From Treponema saccharophilum DSM 2985 (GTDB lineage Bacteria > Spirochaetota > Spirochaetia > Treponematales > Treponemataceae): 64,000 nucleotides of DNA. Both the position numbers and the translations under genes were made by a program. The notes under the pieces were generated by a model. That model made no database searches and was not told the origin of the DNA. It saw nothing but the letters and a program-made list of their open reading frames with translations. The DNA lies in the NCBI RefSeq assembly GCF_000255555.1, contig NZ_AGRW01000045.1:59326-123325 (forward strand). The letters run 5' to 3'. Position 1 is the first letter of the stretch; each line of letters opens with the position of its first letter. This document shows positions 27,482-35,144 of the stretch, piece after piece.

Positions 27482-28294
27482 CTATTTGTAGCGTGCCGCC
27501 TCGCTTTCGAAATCAAAATCGATGTCGTCCAGAATTTCGTCAAGAGACTTTTCGAGCGCATTGTGTTTTTTGTCGAAATGCAGGTTGTTCGTCGTGACGA
27601 AACCCGAAGAGTCGATTATCAGATACGCTTTTTTTATGTTCTCCTGTTTTTCGGTAACAGGATTGTAGCCATCATATTTCTGCACATATTTGTCGAATTC
27701 AGACTCCGACAAGGCGTTTTCCTCGGCGAACGGTGTCGTGGGAAGCATCTGCAAAATCTTGAACCGTTTCGGCCGGACGTCATCAAGAAGCCGCTTTATG
27801 TCCTCGTTGAAATTCAATTTCGACGCGACGACATTTATTTTGAGCGTTATGCCGCACTCCTTTATGCACCTGCAAATAGCAACGAGCCTTCCGTAATCGA
27901 AAACCCTTCCGCCCACGCCTTCGCACCGGCCGAGAATTCTGTTCGTTCCGTCGTTCAGAGAATCGATGCTGAGCCCAATCATCGTAAGTTTTCCGGCATT
28001 TTCGCGGACGAATTCCTCTGTCAGAAGAATTCCGTTCGTTATAAGCGAAGCCTTTATTCCTTTCGAGACGACAGCGTCGATTATTTTTTGCAAGTCTTTG
28101 CTTGTAGTCGGCTCTCCGCCCGCAATGTTCACGCGCCCATCCGTTATCCCGTGTTTTTCGAAATAACCGGCAATGTTTTCGATGATTTTCTGAATATCGT
28201 CGAACGAAAGACAGTTCTTGTCTTTTTTGGCGTAGCAGCAGCGGCAGTTGAAATTGCAGAAATCCGTAAAATGCAAATTGAAAATCTTGTTCAT
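27482..28294 (-). CDS. Viperin-like radical SAM enzyme (prokaryotic viperin candidate)
   Basis: A 270-residue radical SAM protein. The CxxxCxxC cluster motif is C13, C17, C20 and the SAM-binding 'GGEP' is at 59-62. Beyond the generic fold it carries segments that I recall as typical of viperin: 'NRILGR' (118-123), 'LKINVV' (151-156), 'NFNEDI' (161-166), 'RFKILQML' (177-184, with the R-x-K pair that contacts the triphosphate in viperin) and 'KKAYLIID' (221-228). Viperins convert CTP (bacterial forms also GTP or UTP) into 3'-deoxy-3',4'-didehydro chain terminators. I chose ATG 28294, six bases after AAGGAG; the ATG one codon earlier overlaps the desulfurase stop. It is the last gene of a four-gene overlapping operon. 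The activity is inferred. Confidence 0.85.
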   Translation of the reverse strand: MNKIFNLHFTDFCNFNCRCCYAKKDKNCLSFDDIQKIIENIAGYFEKHGITDGRVNIAGGEPTTSKDLQKIIDAVVSKGIKASLITNGILLTEEFVRENAGKLTMIGLSIDSLNDGTNRILGRCEGVGGRVFDYGRLVAICRCIKECGITLKINVVASKLNFNEDIKRLLDDVRPKRFKILQMLPTTPFAEENALSESEFDKYVQKYDGYNPVTEKQENIKKAYLIIDSSGFVTTNNLHFDKKHNALEKSLDEILDDIDFDFESEAARYK

Positions 28295-29421
28295 CATGCG
28301 CTCCTTAGTTTCTTGAAATCGCAAATGACGGCAGAAAAAATCCGCGCGAATTCCTCGCATTCGGCAAGCGTGTTTTCTTTGCACAGAGAAATCCTCATCG
28401 TTTCCCGCGCGCTTTTTTCCGAGCCGGTCATCGAATAAATCACGTGCGAGAACGCGTTTTCGTTGTTCAGGCAGGCAGAGCCGCCGGAAACGCAAACTCC
28501 CTTGAAGTCGAGTTCCGAAATCAGATTTTCGCTGTCAAAATCGGGAATCGTGACGCTCAGAATATGCGGAATCGAACAACCTGCGCCGTTGAAAACCGCG
28601 TCCGGAACAATTTTTTTGATTTCTCGCTTGAGAAAATCTTTCATCTGCTGGATTTCCGCGAGCTTCATGTCGGAAACAATTTTTTTGACTGCCAAAGAGA
28701 ACGCATAAAGACCCGAAACATTTTCCGTTCCGCCTCGTATTGCATTTTCTTGTCCGCCACCAAAAATGATTGGAGACAAGGAAACTGACGGACGCAATAG
28801 AAGGCATCCGATACCTTTCGGCCCGCCGATTTTGTGCGCGGTAATCGTAATCAGGTCGAACTGCTCCCACTCAACGTCAACATGCCCGATTGCCTGAACT
28901 GCATCCGTGTGGACGGCAATTCCGTTTTCATGCGCGATTTTTACGATTTCGCGCCAGTTTTTCTGAATGATGCCCGTCTCGTTGTTCACGAAGCTGAATG
29001 AAAGCAATACGGTGTCATCGCGGATTGCCGAGCGGAATTCATCGATATCGATTTGCCCGTTTGAATCGACATTCAGAAAAGTCGCGTCAAAGCCGTTTTC
29101 CAAAAGATATTCGGCAGGCTCAAGAATCGACTTGTGCTCGGTTTTGACCGTGATAAAATGCCCTTTTTTGTGGGTGGCCAGAAAGCCGAAAAGCGCAAGG
29201 TTGTTGCTCTCGGTCGCACCGCTCGTTGCAATCAGCTTCCAGCTCGGAAGACCGAGTGAAGAAAGTATGTCGTTTCGGCTTTTTTCAAGCAGTTTTTTTG
29301 CTTTCTCGCCGGCAGAATGTTCGCTTGACGGATTTCCCCAACTGTTTTTCATCGAGTTCATCATCGCTTCAAGGATTTCGCCGTCCATTTTTGTTGTCGC
29401 AGCATTGTCAAAATAAATCAT
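28294..29421 (-). CDS. Cysteine desulfurase (NifS/IscS family)
   Basis: A 375-residue PLP enzyme with 'YFDNAATT' at the start, 'TEHKSI' (His 96), 'HTDAVQAIGH', the PLP lysine K197 in 'TAHKIGGPKG' and the catalytic C317 in the mobile loop 'SGGSACLNN'. It releases sulfane sulfur from cysteine. Its start overlaps the stop of the phosphotransferase gene (ATGA), and its stop overlaps the start region of the viperin-like gene, so translation is coupled. It could load the [4Fe-4S] cluster of that enzyme, or supply sulfur for a nucleotide or other product as DndA does; the sequence does not decide between these. Confidence 0.95.
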   Translation of the reverse strand: MIYFDNAATTKMDGEILEAMMNSMKNSWGNPSSEHSAGEKAKKLLEKSRNDILSSLGLPSWKLIATSGATESNNLALFGFLATHKKGHFITVKTEHKSILEPAEYLLENGFDATFLNVDSNGQIDIDEFRSAIRDDTVLLSFSFVNNETGIIQKNWREIVKIAHENGIAVHTDAVQAIGHVDVEWEQFDLITITAHKIGGPKGIGCLLLRPSVSLSPIIFGGGQENAIRGGTENVSGLYAFSLAVKKIVSDMKLAEIQQMKDFLKREIKKIVPDAVFNGAGCSIPHILSVTIPDFDSENLISELDFKGVCVSGGSACLNNENAFSHVIYSMTGSEKSARETMRISLCKENTLAECEEFARIFSAVICDFKKLRSA

Positions 29422-31289
29422 ATTTTCCAAACCTTTTTCTCGCATGTTCCAGACACCGAAGTGTCGATTTCATAAATCTCGCCTTCGCTGAAGCGGTTTT
29501 CGTCGATTCCGACAAGCGCGGGAATTCCCTTTTCGCGCAGAAGAACGGAAAGATGGCAGAGAAGCGAGCCTTCCTTGAACAGAAAGCCCGCGCAGTTTTT
29601 TCCGAGCCGGTTTTTCAGGGCAATATCCGGCACATCGCACAAATAAATTTCCTTTCTGCCGGTCTCGCCGTTATCGACAAAAGAATCCTTGAAATGCGAA
29701 TCGAGCGATGAATCAAGGCTCTGCCGCTCAAGCCTCACGAGAACACCCTTTCCGCTTCCCCGTGAAATGACGCCGTTCAGAATGTCATCTTCCTGGACGT
29801 TCGCGGATTTCTGCTCGTCGGTGACATCGATGAGATACGGGATGATTTTTCCGCCCTTTTTCAGGATGCCAATCTCAAGATTCAAAGACTTTTCTTTCGT
29901 GAGATAACTGGAGAACGCACTGATGACAGAAGAAATCTCGGAATCGGTCAGGCTGATTTTCTCACCGCATTTCTGCTCGATTCTGCAGCCTTCGATAAGG
30001 CGTATGCATTTTTCCTGAACAATCTCGTTTCGGTTCAAGACTGTTTTGTTTTCATCTATTATATAGCGGCTCATCGGAAAAATTCCCTTCGCAACGAAAT
30101 GCCCGCGTGCAATCTCCAAAATAAAATTATCGCCATTGCGCCGCACTATTCCCGTGTAAAGAGGATCAAAAATCTCCTGGATTATCATCGTGCAAATCCA
30201 GGAATTGTCCTTCACTTTTTCATACAGCGCTTTGAGCGTAGCAAAAACGTTGCCGTGCTCCGGGAACGTGCGGATTCCGTAGCGGTTGCAGGCGATTGCG
30301 TTTGAGACATTCTGCTTTTCACCGGCAAACGAGCGGAGAATTTTTGAATCGGTAAGTTTCGGAAGAATGACGACGACATTGTATCCCGTGCAAAATTCGC
30401 TTCGTTCAAGTTCAGTTTTCTCTATCGGAAACTCATCCGTCAGGCAGTTCACGCACACCGCAAAAGCGGGCGAAACCATAACGCCGCGTTTTTCGGCAGC
30501 CAGGCGCATCGCGATTTTGTCGAGCGATTTTATTTTTTTGTTTCCGCCAATCTCCGAAACGGAAACTTTTTTGACGCAGTTCTCGTTGAAAAGGATTCCC
30601 GTTGCAGGGCGGCACTGCAGAAAATACAGTTTTCCGCTGCCTTTTTCCACGGCGAATTCCATATCGAGCGGCTTCCCGAATTTCGTTTCCGATAAAATGC
30701 CGATTTCGCACACTTCTTTCAGCCAGTCTTCATTTATTTCCCCGATTTTCTCTTTTTCGACAATCCGATTTTCGCCCTTGTCGGTTCCAGAAACGAGAGC
30801 CTCTCCGATTCCGTGCCTGAAATTGACTACGCATTCTTTTTTTGAATATGTCAGCGGATTCGACGTGAAAAGCACGCCTGAAATTTCAGCGTCAACCATC
30901 TCCTGAAAAACGACGCCCATTTTCTCGCCAGAACGGCTTCCGCTGTGAACGACTTCCCGAACGGCGCCCAAAACCGAATCTTTGTCAAAATCAACGTTGA
31001 GTTTCGTTTTGTAATTGCCCGCCTTGCTTTCTTCCGCGCCGTCCTCGGTTATTCCCGAAGAGCGAACGGCGATTCTGTTTTTGCTGAAAGCCGCATTTTC
31101 GATAAGCGCGGAAACTGTGGAATTTGCATAACTCTCGAAATCGCTGGAATTTTCACTTGGAAAAACGCGCGCAAAATACGTTTTTGGAACTTTGATTTTG
31201 TTGTCGAAAAGCCATTTCAGTCCAAACGCCTTGCCACCGAACTCTTCCTGCGTTATTTCGGATTCAGAACCAAGAATATTATTTTCCAT
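29418..31289 (-). CDS. PEP-synthase-like phosphotransferase with C-terminal His swivel domain
   Basis: A 623-residue protein. The N-terminal about 240 residues are a PPDK/PEP-synthase ATP-binding domain ('GGKAFGLKWL', 'RIAVRSSGITEDG', 'GVLFTSNP', 'MEFAVEKGSGKLYFLQCRPAT'). The middle region has no pyruvate/PEP-binding barrel. The C-terminus is a short phosphohistidine domain, 'LLCHLSVLLREKGIPALVG', with the expected His at 579. This layout recalls rifampicin phosphotransferase more than true PEP synthase, so I infer ATP-driven phosphoryl transfer to an unknown small molecule. Start 31289 (MENNI) follows GGGAG and overlaps the upstream gene by 11 bases. Confidence 0.85.
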   Translation of the reverse strand: MENNILGSESEITQEEFGGKAFGLKWLFDNKIKVPKTYFARVFPSENSSDFESYANSTVSALIENAAFSKNRIAVRSSGITEDGAEESKAGNYKTKLNVDFDKDSVLGAVREVVHSGSRSGEKMGVVFQEMVDAEISGVLFTSNPLTYSKKECVVNFRHGIGEALVSGTDKGENRIVEKEKIGEINEDWLKEVCEIGILSETKFGKPLDMEFAVEKGSGKLYFLQCRPATGILFNENCVKKVSVSEIGGNKKIKSLDKIAMRLAAEKRGVMVSPAFAVCVNCLTDEFPIEKTELERSEFCTGYNVVVILPKLTDSKILRSFAGEKQNVSNAIACNRYGIRTFPEHGNVFATLKALYEKVKDNSWICTMIIQEIFDPLYTGIVRRNGDNFILEIARGHFVAKGIFPMSRYIIDENKTVLNRNEIVQEKCIRLIEGCRIEQKCGEKISLTDSEISSVISAFSSYLTKEKSLNLEIGILKKGGKIIPYLIDVTDEQKSANVQEDDILNGVISRGSGKGVLVRLERQSLDSSLDSHFKDSFVDNGETGRKEIYLCDVPDIALKNRLGKNCAGFLFKEGSLLCHLSVLLREKGIPALVGIDENRFSEGEIYEIDTSVSGTCEKKVWKI

Positions 31290-31845
31290 CAGCAATTCTC
31301 CCACACAAATCGTGCTCTTTTATGTAATCCGCCACCGAAGAAGGGACGAGGTTCTCCCAATTTCCGCCTTCCGCAATCGTTTTCCTCAAAAGGCTTCCGC
31401 TTATCGGCTTTTGTTCCGGCGTGCGCTCCCACATCACTTCGACATTCACCCCCAAATCCGAAAGCGTCTTGAATTTGTCGCGCCCCCAGTCATCGTAAAT
31501 CGTCATGAAGAACACGGCGTCTTTCGGCACGAAGTTGAAAAGCAAATCCGGGGTTTCAATCGGAAACGGCACGATAGTAAATTCGCTTTCGCATATTCCC
31601 TCGCCCAAAAGTGCCGCCCGAATCATCTCAAGCCGTTCGAAGAATGTGAACGGATTTGCGGTGGAATCGAGCCTGTGCGTGTCGATTCTGCTGATTCGCT
31701 CGTCTTTCGTGTTTCCCGTGTAGTTCGTGATTCCGATTATCAGCCGCTCGCACCGCTTTTTCCCTTCGAGCAGGTATTCAAGATGCCCGTTGTGCAATCC
31801 CTGAAAACGCCCGTGAATGACGCCTATTTTATGTTTTTCTCTCAC
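31279..31845 (-). CDS. NMNAT-like nucleotidylyltransferase
   Basis: A 188-residue protein of the HIGH-motif nucleotidylyltransferase superfamily. 'GVIHGRFQGLHNGHLEYL' contains the HxGH motif (H18-H21), and 'PISGSLLRKTI' is the ISxTxxR-type phosphate motif. Closest in look to archaeal-type nicotinamide-nucleotide adenylyltransferase (NadM). In its setting it may attach a nucleotide to another metabolite rather than make NAD. First of the four overlapping genes ending in the viperin-like gene; AGGAG precedes the ATG. Confidence 0.9.
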   Translation of the reverse strand: MREKHKIGVIHGRFQGLHNGHLEYLLEGKKRCERLIIGITNYTGNTKDERISRIDTHRLDSTANPFTFFERLEMIRAALLGEGICESEFTIVPFPIETPDLLFNFVPKDAVFFMTIYDDWGRDKFKTLSDLGVNVEVMWERTPEQKPISGSLLRKTIAEGGNWENLVPSSVADYIKEHDLCGRIADGK

Positions 31846-31901
31846 ATGCTCCTCCTAAAGAAAACGTACAAATCCCCCGCGTTTTTGCCAAAATTTCCCC
31901 A

Positions 31902-32141
31902 TCATGACATCGCCCGGCAGATTTCCGTGACGACATTCAGACCGGCGCGCTTGTCGCTTCCGGACACGCTGACCGAAACCGAGCGGTAGCCGCTTCCGTT
32001 CGGAACCTGCAATATCGCGTGGTTTCTTTTTCGGCTGACCGAAATCCCGAGTTTCTGCAGCTCCGATTCGATTCGGGACGTCATGTGCTTGTAGCCTGTG
32101 AAAATGCGTTTGAGTTCTGCTCGAAAATCATTCCTTGTCAT
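31902..32141 (-). CDS. Small basic protein, unrecognised
   Basis: A 79-residue protein starting at 32141 after an excellent AAGGAGG. It begins 'MTRNDFRAELKRIFTGYKHMTSRIESELQKLG' and ends with a Ser-Val-rich segment (SVSVSVSGSDKRAGLNVV). It reads like a compact helix plus beta fold; I know no family. It lies 56 bases before the nucleotidylyltransferase gene on the same strand and may belong to the same transcript. Confidence 0.7.
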   Translation of the reverse strand: MTRNDFRAELKRIFTGYKHMTSRIESELQKLGISVSRKRNHAILQVPNGSGYRSVSVSVSGSDKRAGLNVVTEICRAMS

Positions 32142-32214
32142 GTGTGCCTCCTTCTGGATTGCCTGCAAACCGAAAAAATCCGGCAGATTGCAGGCAAAAA
32201 ATACGTTTTTTGAT

Positions 32215-32583
32215 TCAAAACGGATGGCTCGTCAAATGCCAACCGTTTTCTTCGGGACATTCGTAGACGGAAAGATGGACTCCCGCCTTTGCGCGGATTC
32301 CCGCCATTTTTTCCGCTTCTGCCCTCGTCGGGTATGCGTCCTTTGCATTCCCGTTTACGTCACTGCACGAGCATCGCGTGGTCAGTTTTTGAACGAAAAA
32401 TTCCCTCGGTTTGAGATGAAATTTCCCGCATTTTGGGCATTGGTAGGGAGCAAAATCGCAGCCGATTCTTTCCCTTTCGTAGTCCGCGCTCGACTGTGCT
32501 TCATCAACCGTGTCGTATTCGGTGAGCGGATTCCCGCTTTTAGAAAAGCAAGTCGAACTTTTTCTTGGTGGCGAAAAATACAT
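32215..32583 (-). CDS. Small protein with two tandem Cys/His modules
   Basis: A 122-residue protein starting at 32583 after TAGGAGG. Two related modules of about 38 residues are visible: 'YDTVDEAQ...YQCPKCGKFHLKP' (residues about 22-60) and 'YPTRAEAE...YECPEENGWHLTS' (about 82-120). The first has a CxxC plus His zinc-knuckle look; in the second the second Cys is replaced. A separate 'CSCSD' lies between them. Short 'YxCPxCxxWHL' proteins occur in phages and mobile regions. Same strand and close spacing to its neighbours suggest a shared transcript. Confidence 0.75.
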   Translation of the reverse strand: MYFSPPRKSSTCFSKSGNPLTEYDTVDEAQSSADYERERIGCDFAPYQCPKCGKFHLKPREFFVQKLTTRCSCSDVNGNAKDAYPTRAEAEKMAGIRAKAGVHLSVYECPEENGWHLTSHPF

Positions 32584-32599
32584 GCGAAACCTCCTAGTC

Positions 32600-32722
32600 T
32601 TACAAATCCGGATTCTGATAATCAAGGCCGCGCGAATGCCAATACTCCTCATTGTTCGGGTTGTTCTGGTTTGCGTAGTCGTCCAGCTGCTCCTGTGTGT
32701 AGTCGTAATCTTTTCTGAGCAT
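32600..32722 (-). CDS. Tiny Asn-rich protein with 'ANQxNPNN' motif
   Basis: A 40-residue protein with a very strong ribosome binding site (AAGGAGG, eight bases upstream of the ATG at 32722). It reads 'YDYTQEQLDDYANQNNPNN' then 'YWHSRGLDYQNPDL'. The clear site and the motif, which I have seen in small proteins of gut bacteria, argue that it is real. It ends 17 bases before the next small gene. Function unknown. Confidence 0.7.
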   Translation of the reverse strand: MLRKDYDYTQEQLDDYANQNNPNNEEYWHSRGLDYQNPDL

Positions 32723-32796
32723 GAATGCCTCCTTATGATAAACAAGCCGCAATCCGCCGGAATGTTGACGGATTTGCCGAGAAAAAAAAGAGAAGT

Positions 32797-32946
32797 TTAC
32801 TTTTTTCTGTTCGGGTTCAGCTGCTTTCCGCGGTTGCCATGATTCTGGTCGCACTGACGGTTCGTTCCCGCCGTGCCTTTGTTTGCGTTCTGCATGTTCG
32901 CGGCATTGTTCGCGGGGGTGATTGGTTTTGTGTTCTTGTTTGGCAT
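32797..32946 (-). CDS. Tiny Asn-rich protein, possible gene
   Basis: A 49-residue frame starting 'MPNKNTKPITPANNAANMQN' and ending 'GNRGKQLNPNRKK'. The high Asn content and the 'KQLNPN' motif match the neighbouring 40-residue protein, supporting a real gene, but no clear Shine-Dalgarno site is present. It would be the first gene of the minus-strand small-gene group. Confidence 0.5.
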   Translation of the reverse strand: MPNKNTKPITPANNAANMQNANKGTAGTNRQCDQNHGNRGKQLNPNRKK

Positions 32947-32998
32947 TGTTGAGCTTCAAATTCTTGGTTTTCTTGTTGAAGGAAAAAAACAAAAAGAA

Positions 32999-33103
32999 AT
33001 GATTTTGATTAATGAAGAAACTGGCAATCCTTACACAAAAAGCTATATCAGTAAGCTTGTAAAAAAGATTCGTGCAAGAATGTCAGAACTGCTGGAATCA
33101 TAA
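32999..33103 (+). pseudogene. Short C-terminal gene remnant
   Basis: An open frame from about 32950 to 33103 reads 'ELQILGFLVEGKKQKEMILI' and 'YTKSYISKLVKKIRARMSEL', which looks like the C-terminal end of a helix-turn-helix-type protein. No upstream part and no good start are present. It marks the border between the GC-rich DNA to the left and the AT-rich strip to the right, so it may be left over from an insertion or deletion. Confidence 0.35.
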
Positions 33104-33224
33104 TAAAAAACTAAGCTTCTCGTTTACGAATTCTAAAATCGCCCTATATTTAATTTTGTGATGACTATTTATCTTTTATGTCGAAATCTTGAAATGCTTG
33201 TGGATTGGAAGCGGGGAGTAAAAT

Positions 33225-33689
33225 ATGTTGGAAACAAACGAAAAATATTTAAGTCAGGAAGAGCTTGACGGTATACTGTCAGAAACACATGATTATGTCC
33301 CATCACAGAAAGAGCTTGATACAAAAGTTCTGTATGATGACTACTATGTTTACCTTATAGGTAGCTTGCTTATGACTATTCTAATGGCTTCTACAGGTCA
33401 GAATACAGATAAAAAGTACGGGCACGAAAAGCCTATGTCCTTCAAGATGTCATTTATTGCCGAAGCTCGTGATGATATCAATAACATTAATTCTATCAAA
33501 GGTCGTCCTGTAAAGAAAAATCCGAATCTTCGTGACCTTAACATGGGTGATTATAATGCAGACATAGATTCAATTCACCACAAATTGAAATTATTAAAAA
33601 GAACAGGCGGTTGTGCGGATTTTATGAAACCTTTTTTTAAGGAATTCGTGGAGCTTTATAAGTGCCTCCCGAAACCGATTTTACTGTAA
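33225..33689 (+). CDS. Unrecognised 154-residue protein in AT-rich strip
   Basis: A 154-residue protein with no family known to me. It begins 'MLETNEKYLSQEELDGILSE', has one hydrophobic stretch 'VYLIGSLLMTILMAS' at about residues 46-60 and a charged C-terminal half with 'YNADIDSIHHKLKLLKRTGG'. A GGGGAG lies before the ATG. Its base composition is clearly more AT-rich than genes on either side. It ends 30 bases before the next gene, so both form one operon. Confidence 0.65.
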   Translation: MLETNEKYLSQEELDGILSETHDYVPSQKELDTKVLYDDYYVYLIGSLLMTILMASTGQNTDKKYGHEKPMSFKMSFIAEARDDINNINSIKGRPVKKNPNLRDLNMGDYNADIDSIHHKLKLLKRTGGCADFMKPFFKEFVELYKCLPKPILL

Positions 33690-33719
33690 CCTGTTTTACT
33701 ACAAAAGCAGAGGAAGAAG

Positions 33720-34616
33720 ATGATTGATTTTAGTTTTCATTTTACAGAATCAACAGAAGAAGAAAAACAGATTTTAGATTCAGAAATAAAAAGCCAAGCC
33801 CCATCAAACACATGCATCCGTTATTTCACCGGCAGACGCTGGAATAACTGTGGAGTTGCGGCGGTTGATGTGAAAGGAAATGTTTGTGCCATTTTGAAAG
33901 TGAAAATGCAGAATGACATTTCTACTGAATTTTCTGATGTATATTTTTTTTATGAATATCTTATTTATTATCTTTTTAATTTTGCAAAAAGAGTTGAATG
34001 GAAAAAAGTAGAGCCCAATCTTCAGGAGGACTTTCTTAAACTAATTGCCTATTTTGACAGGAAAGTTGCAGGAGAAGGGAGAGTGCGAACTGTTTATAAG
34101 GCGGATGTAATAAAAGATTCAGATGACATTATTTATTATGTAGAGCAGCAAAAGAAAGTTTTCATCAAACGTCTTAATAAACCAAGAAAAGAAAAGTCTG
34201 AGCCTCTTATGCTTCCCAGGAGTGAAACAGGTCTTCCTGTAGATATATCTGATGTAGAGGCATGGTCTACGGCAGAATGGGGACAAATGGAATATATTGT
34301 CCTTTCAAAGGGTGACGAAACTTATTGCATATTTCCAGAAAATAAAGACCAACAAACTGACGAAAAGCACGAAATGGAAAGAATTTGGAACTTTTTTGGT
34401 GATGATTTTGAAGATACCTGTTTTACGAAGGAAGAAATCGAAGCTGTACGAGAATGGATGAAGATGCAACTGAAAGATAAAAACAGTACCTTAAGTCGCT
34501 ATTTTGCTCAACGTCGTGCCGAAGATGAGAAACATCACAAAGAGTTATTTTCTCGTATTCAGGAAAATACAGCCAGACAGAAGGAAAATCTTATACAATT
34601 AAAATCAAAACTATAG
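33720..34616 (+). CDS. Unrecognised 298-residue protein in AT-rich strip
   Basis: A 298-residue soluble, acidic protein. The N-terminus ('FSFHFTESTEEEKQILDSE'), a central Trp-rich stretch ('DVEAWSTAEWGQMEYIVLS') and a C-terminal helical, charged tail from about residue 240 are visible; I know no match. GAGGAAG precedes the start. It is co-directional with the 154-residue gene 30 bases upstream and equally AT-rich. No transposase or integrase is next to it. Confidence 0.65.
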   Translation: MIDFSFHFTESTEEEKQILDSEIKSQAPSNTCIRYFTGRRWNNCGVAAVDVKGNVCAILKVKMQNDISTEFSDVYFFYEYLIYYLFNFAKRVEWKKVEPNLQEDFLKLIAYFDRKVAGEGRVRTVYKADVIKDSDDIIYYVEQQKKVFIKRLNKPRKEKSEPLMLPRSETGLPVDISDVEAWSTAEWGQMEYIVLSKGDETYCIFPENKDQQTDEKHEMERIWNFFGDDFEDTCFTKEEIEAVREWMKMQLKDKNSTLSRYFAQRRAEDEKHHKELFSRIQENTARQKENLIQLKSKL

Positions 34617-34677
34617 AATTTGTATTCTACAGGCTTACTCTGCTTCAAAAAATTAGGAGGGAAATGATATAAATTTT

Positions 34678-35022
34678 GTGCAGCTTGTTCCGTGTCTTGG
34701 CGACGCAAAAGGCAGAATTGTAAAACTGCCAGATTCCTTTATATTCCGTTGCTTGTGTTATGAATATTGGAAAACGCTGAAAATGTTTTTGCCAGAGTTC
34801 AAGAAAAAAGCAGAAAACGTCATGCACAGCGGAAATTTCGACATTACGCCGCTCGTCGCTTTTATTGTTGTTTCCAAAATGGAGATTCAGGAAACGGGGA
34901 TGTTCAAAAAGAAGTCGGGGAATTTTTCAGAGATAGACGAAATAATCCATCTTTTTCTCGATTGCGGTGCGGACATGAAGGAACCTACAAAAATCGGAAG
35001 TTCGGAATTGTGGCGTATGTGA
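34678..35022 (+). pseudogene. Possible truncated or frameshifted gene
   Basis: A 114-codon frame without an ATG start (GTG at 34678). A good ribosome binding site AGGAGG is followed by ATG ATA TAA at 34664, in another frame, so a single-base change may have broken the start. The C-terminal part 'IDEIIHLFLDCGADMKEPT' resembles an ankyrin repeat end. It is either a GTG-started small gene or a decayed one. Confidence 0.4.
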
Positions 35023-35082
35023 AGTGTGCCAAACGCCCTCCCACCCAGCAAAGATTCCACCCCGCATTTCAAATCTCCGCCA

Positions 35083-35120
35083 GACAAAAAATGCGCGGAA
35101 CTGAGCTGCCATGTTCCGCG
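35083..35120 (-). terminator. Terminator of the hemerythrin gene
   Basis: CGCGGAAC (35094-35101) pairs with GTTCCGCG (35113-35120); on the minus strand the stem is followed by CATTTTTTG. Confidence 0.82.
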
Positions 35121-35144
35121 GGCACTTGTGAGGCCGAAGCAAAC

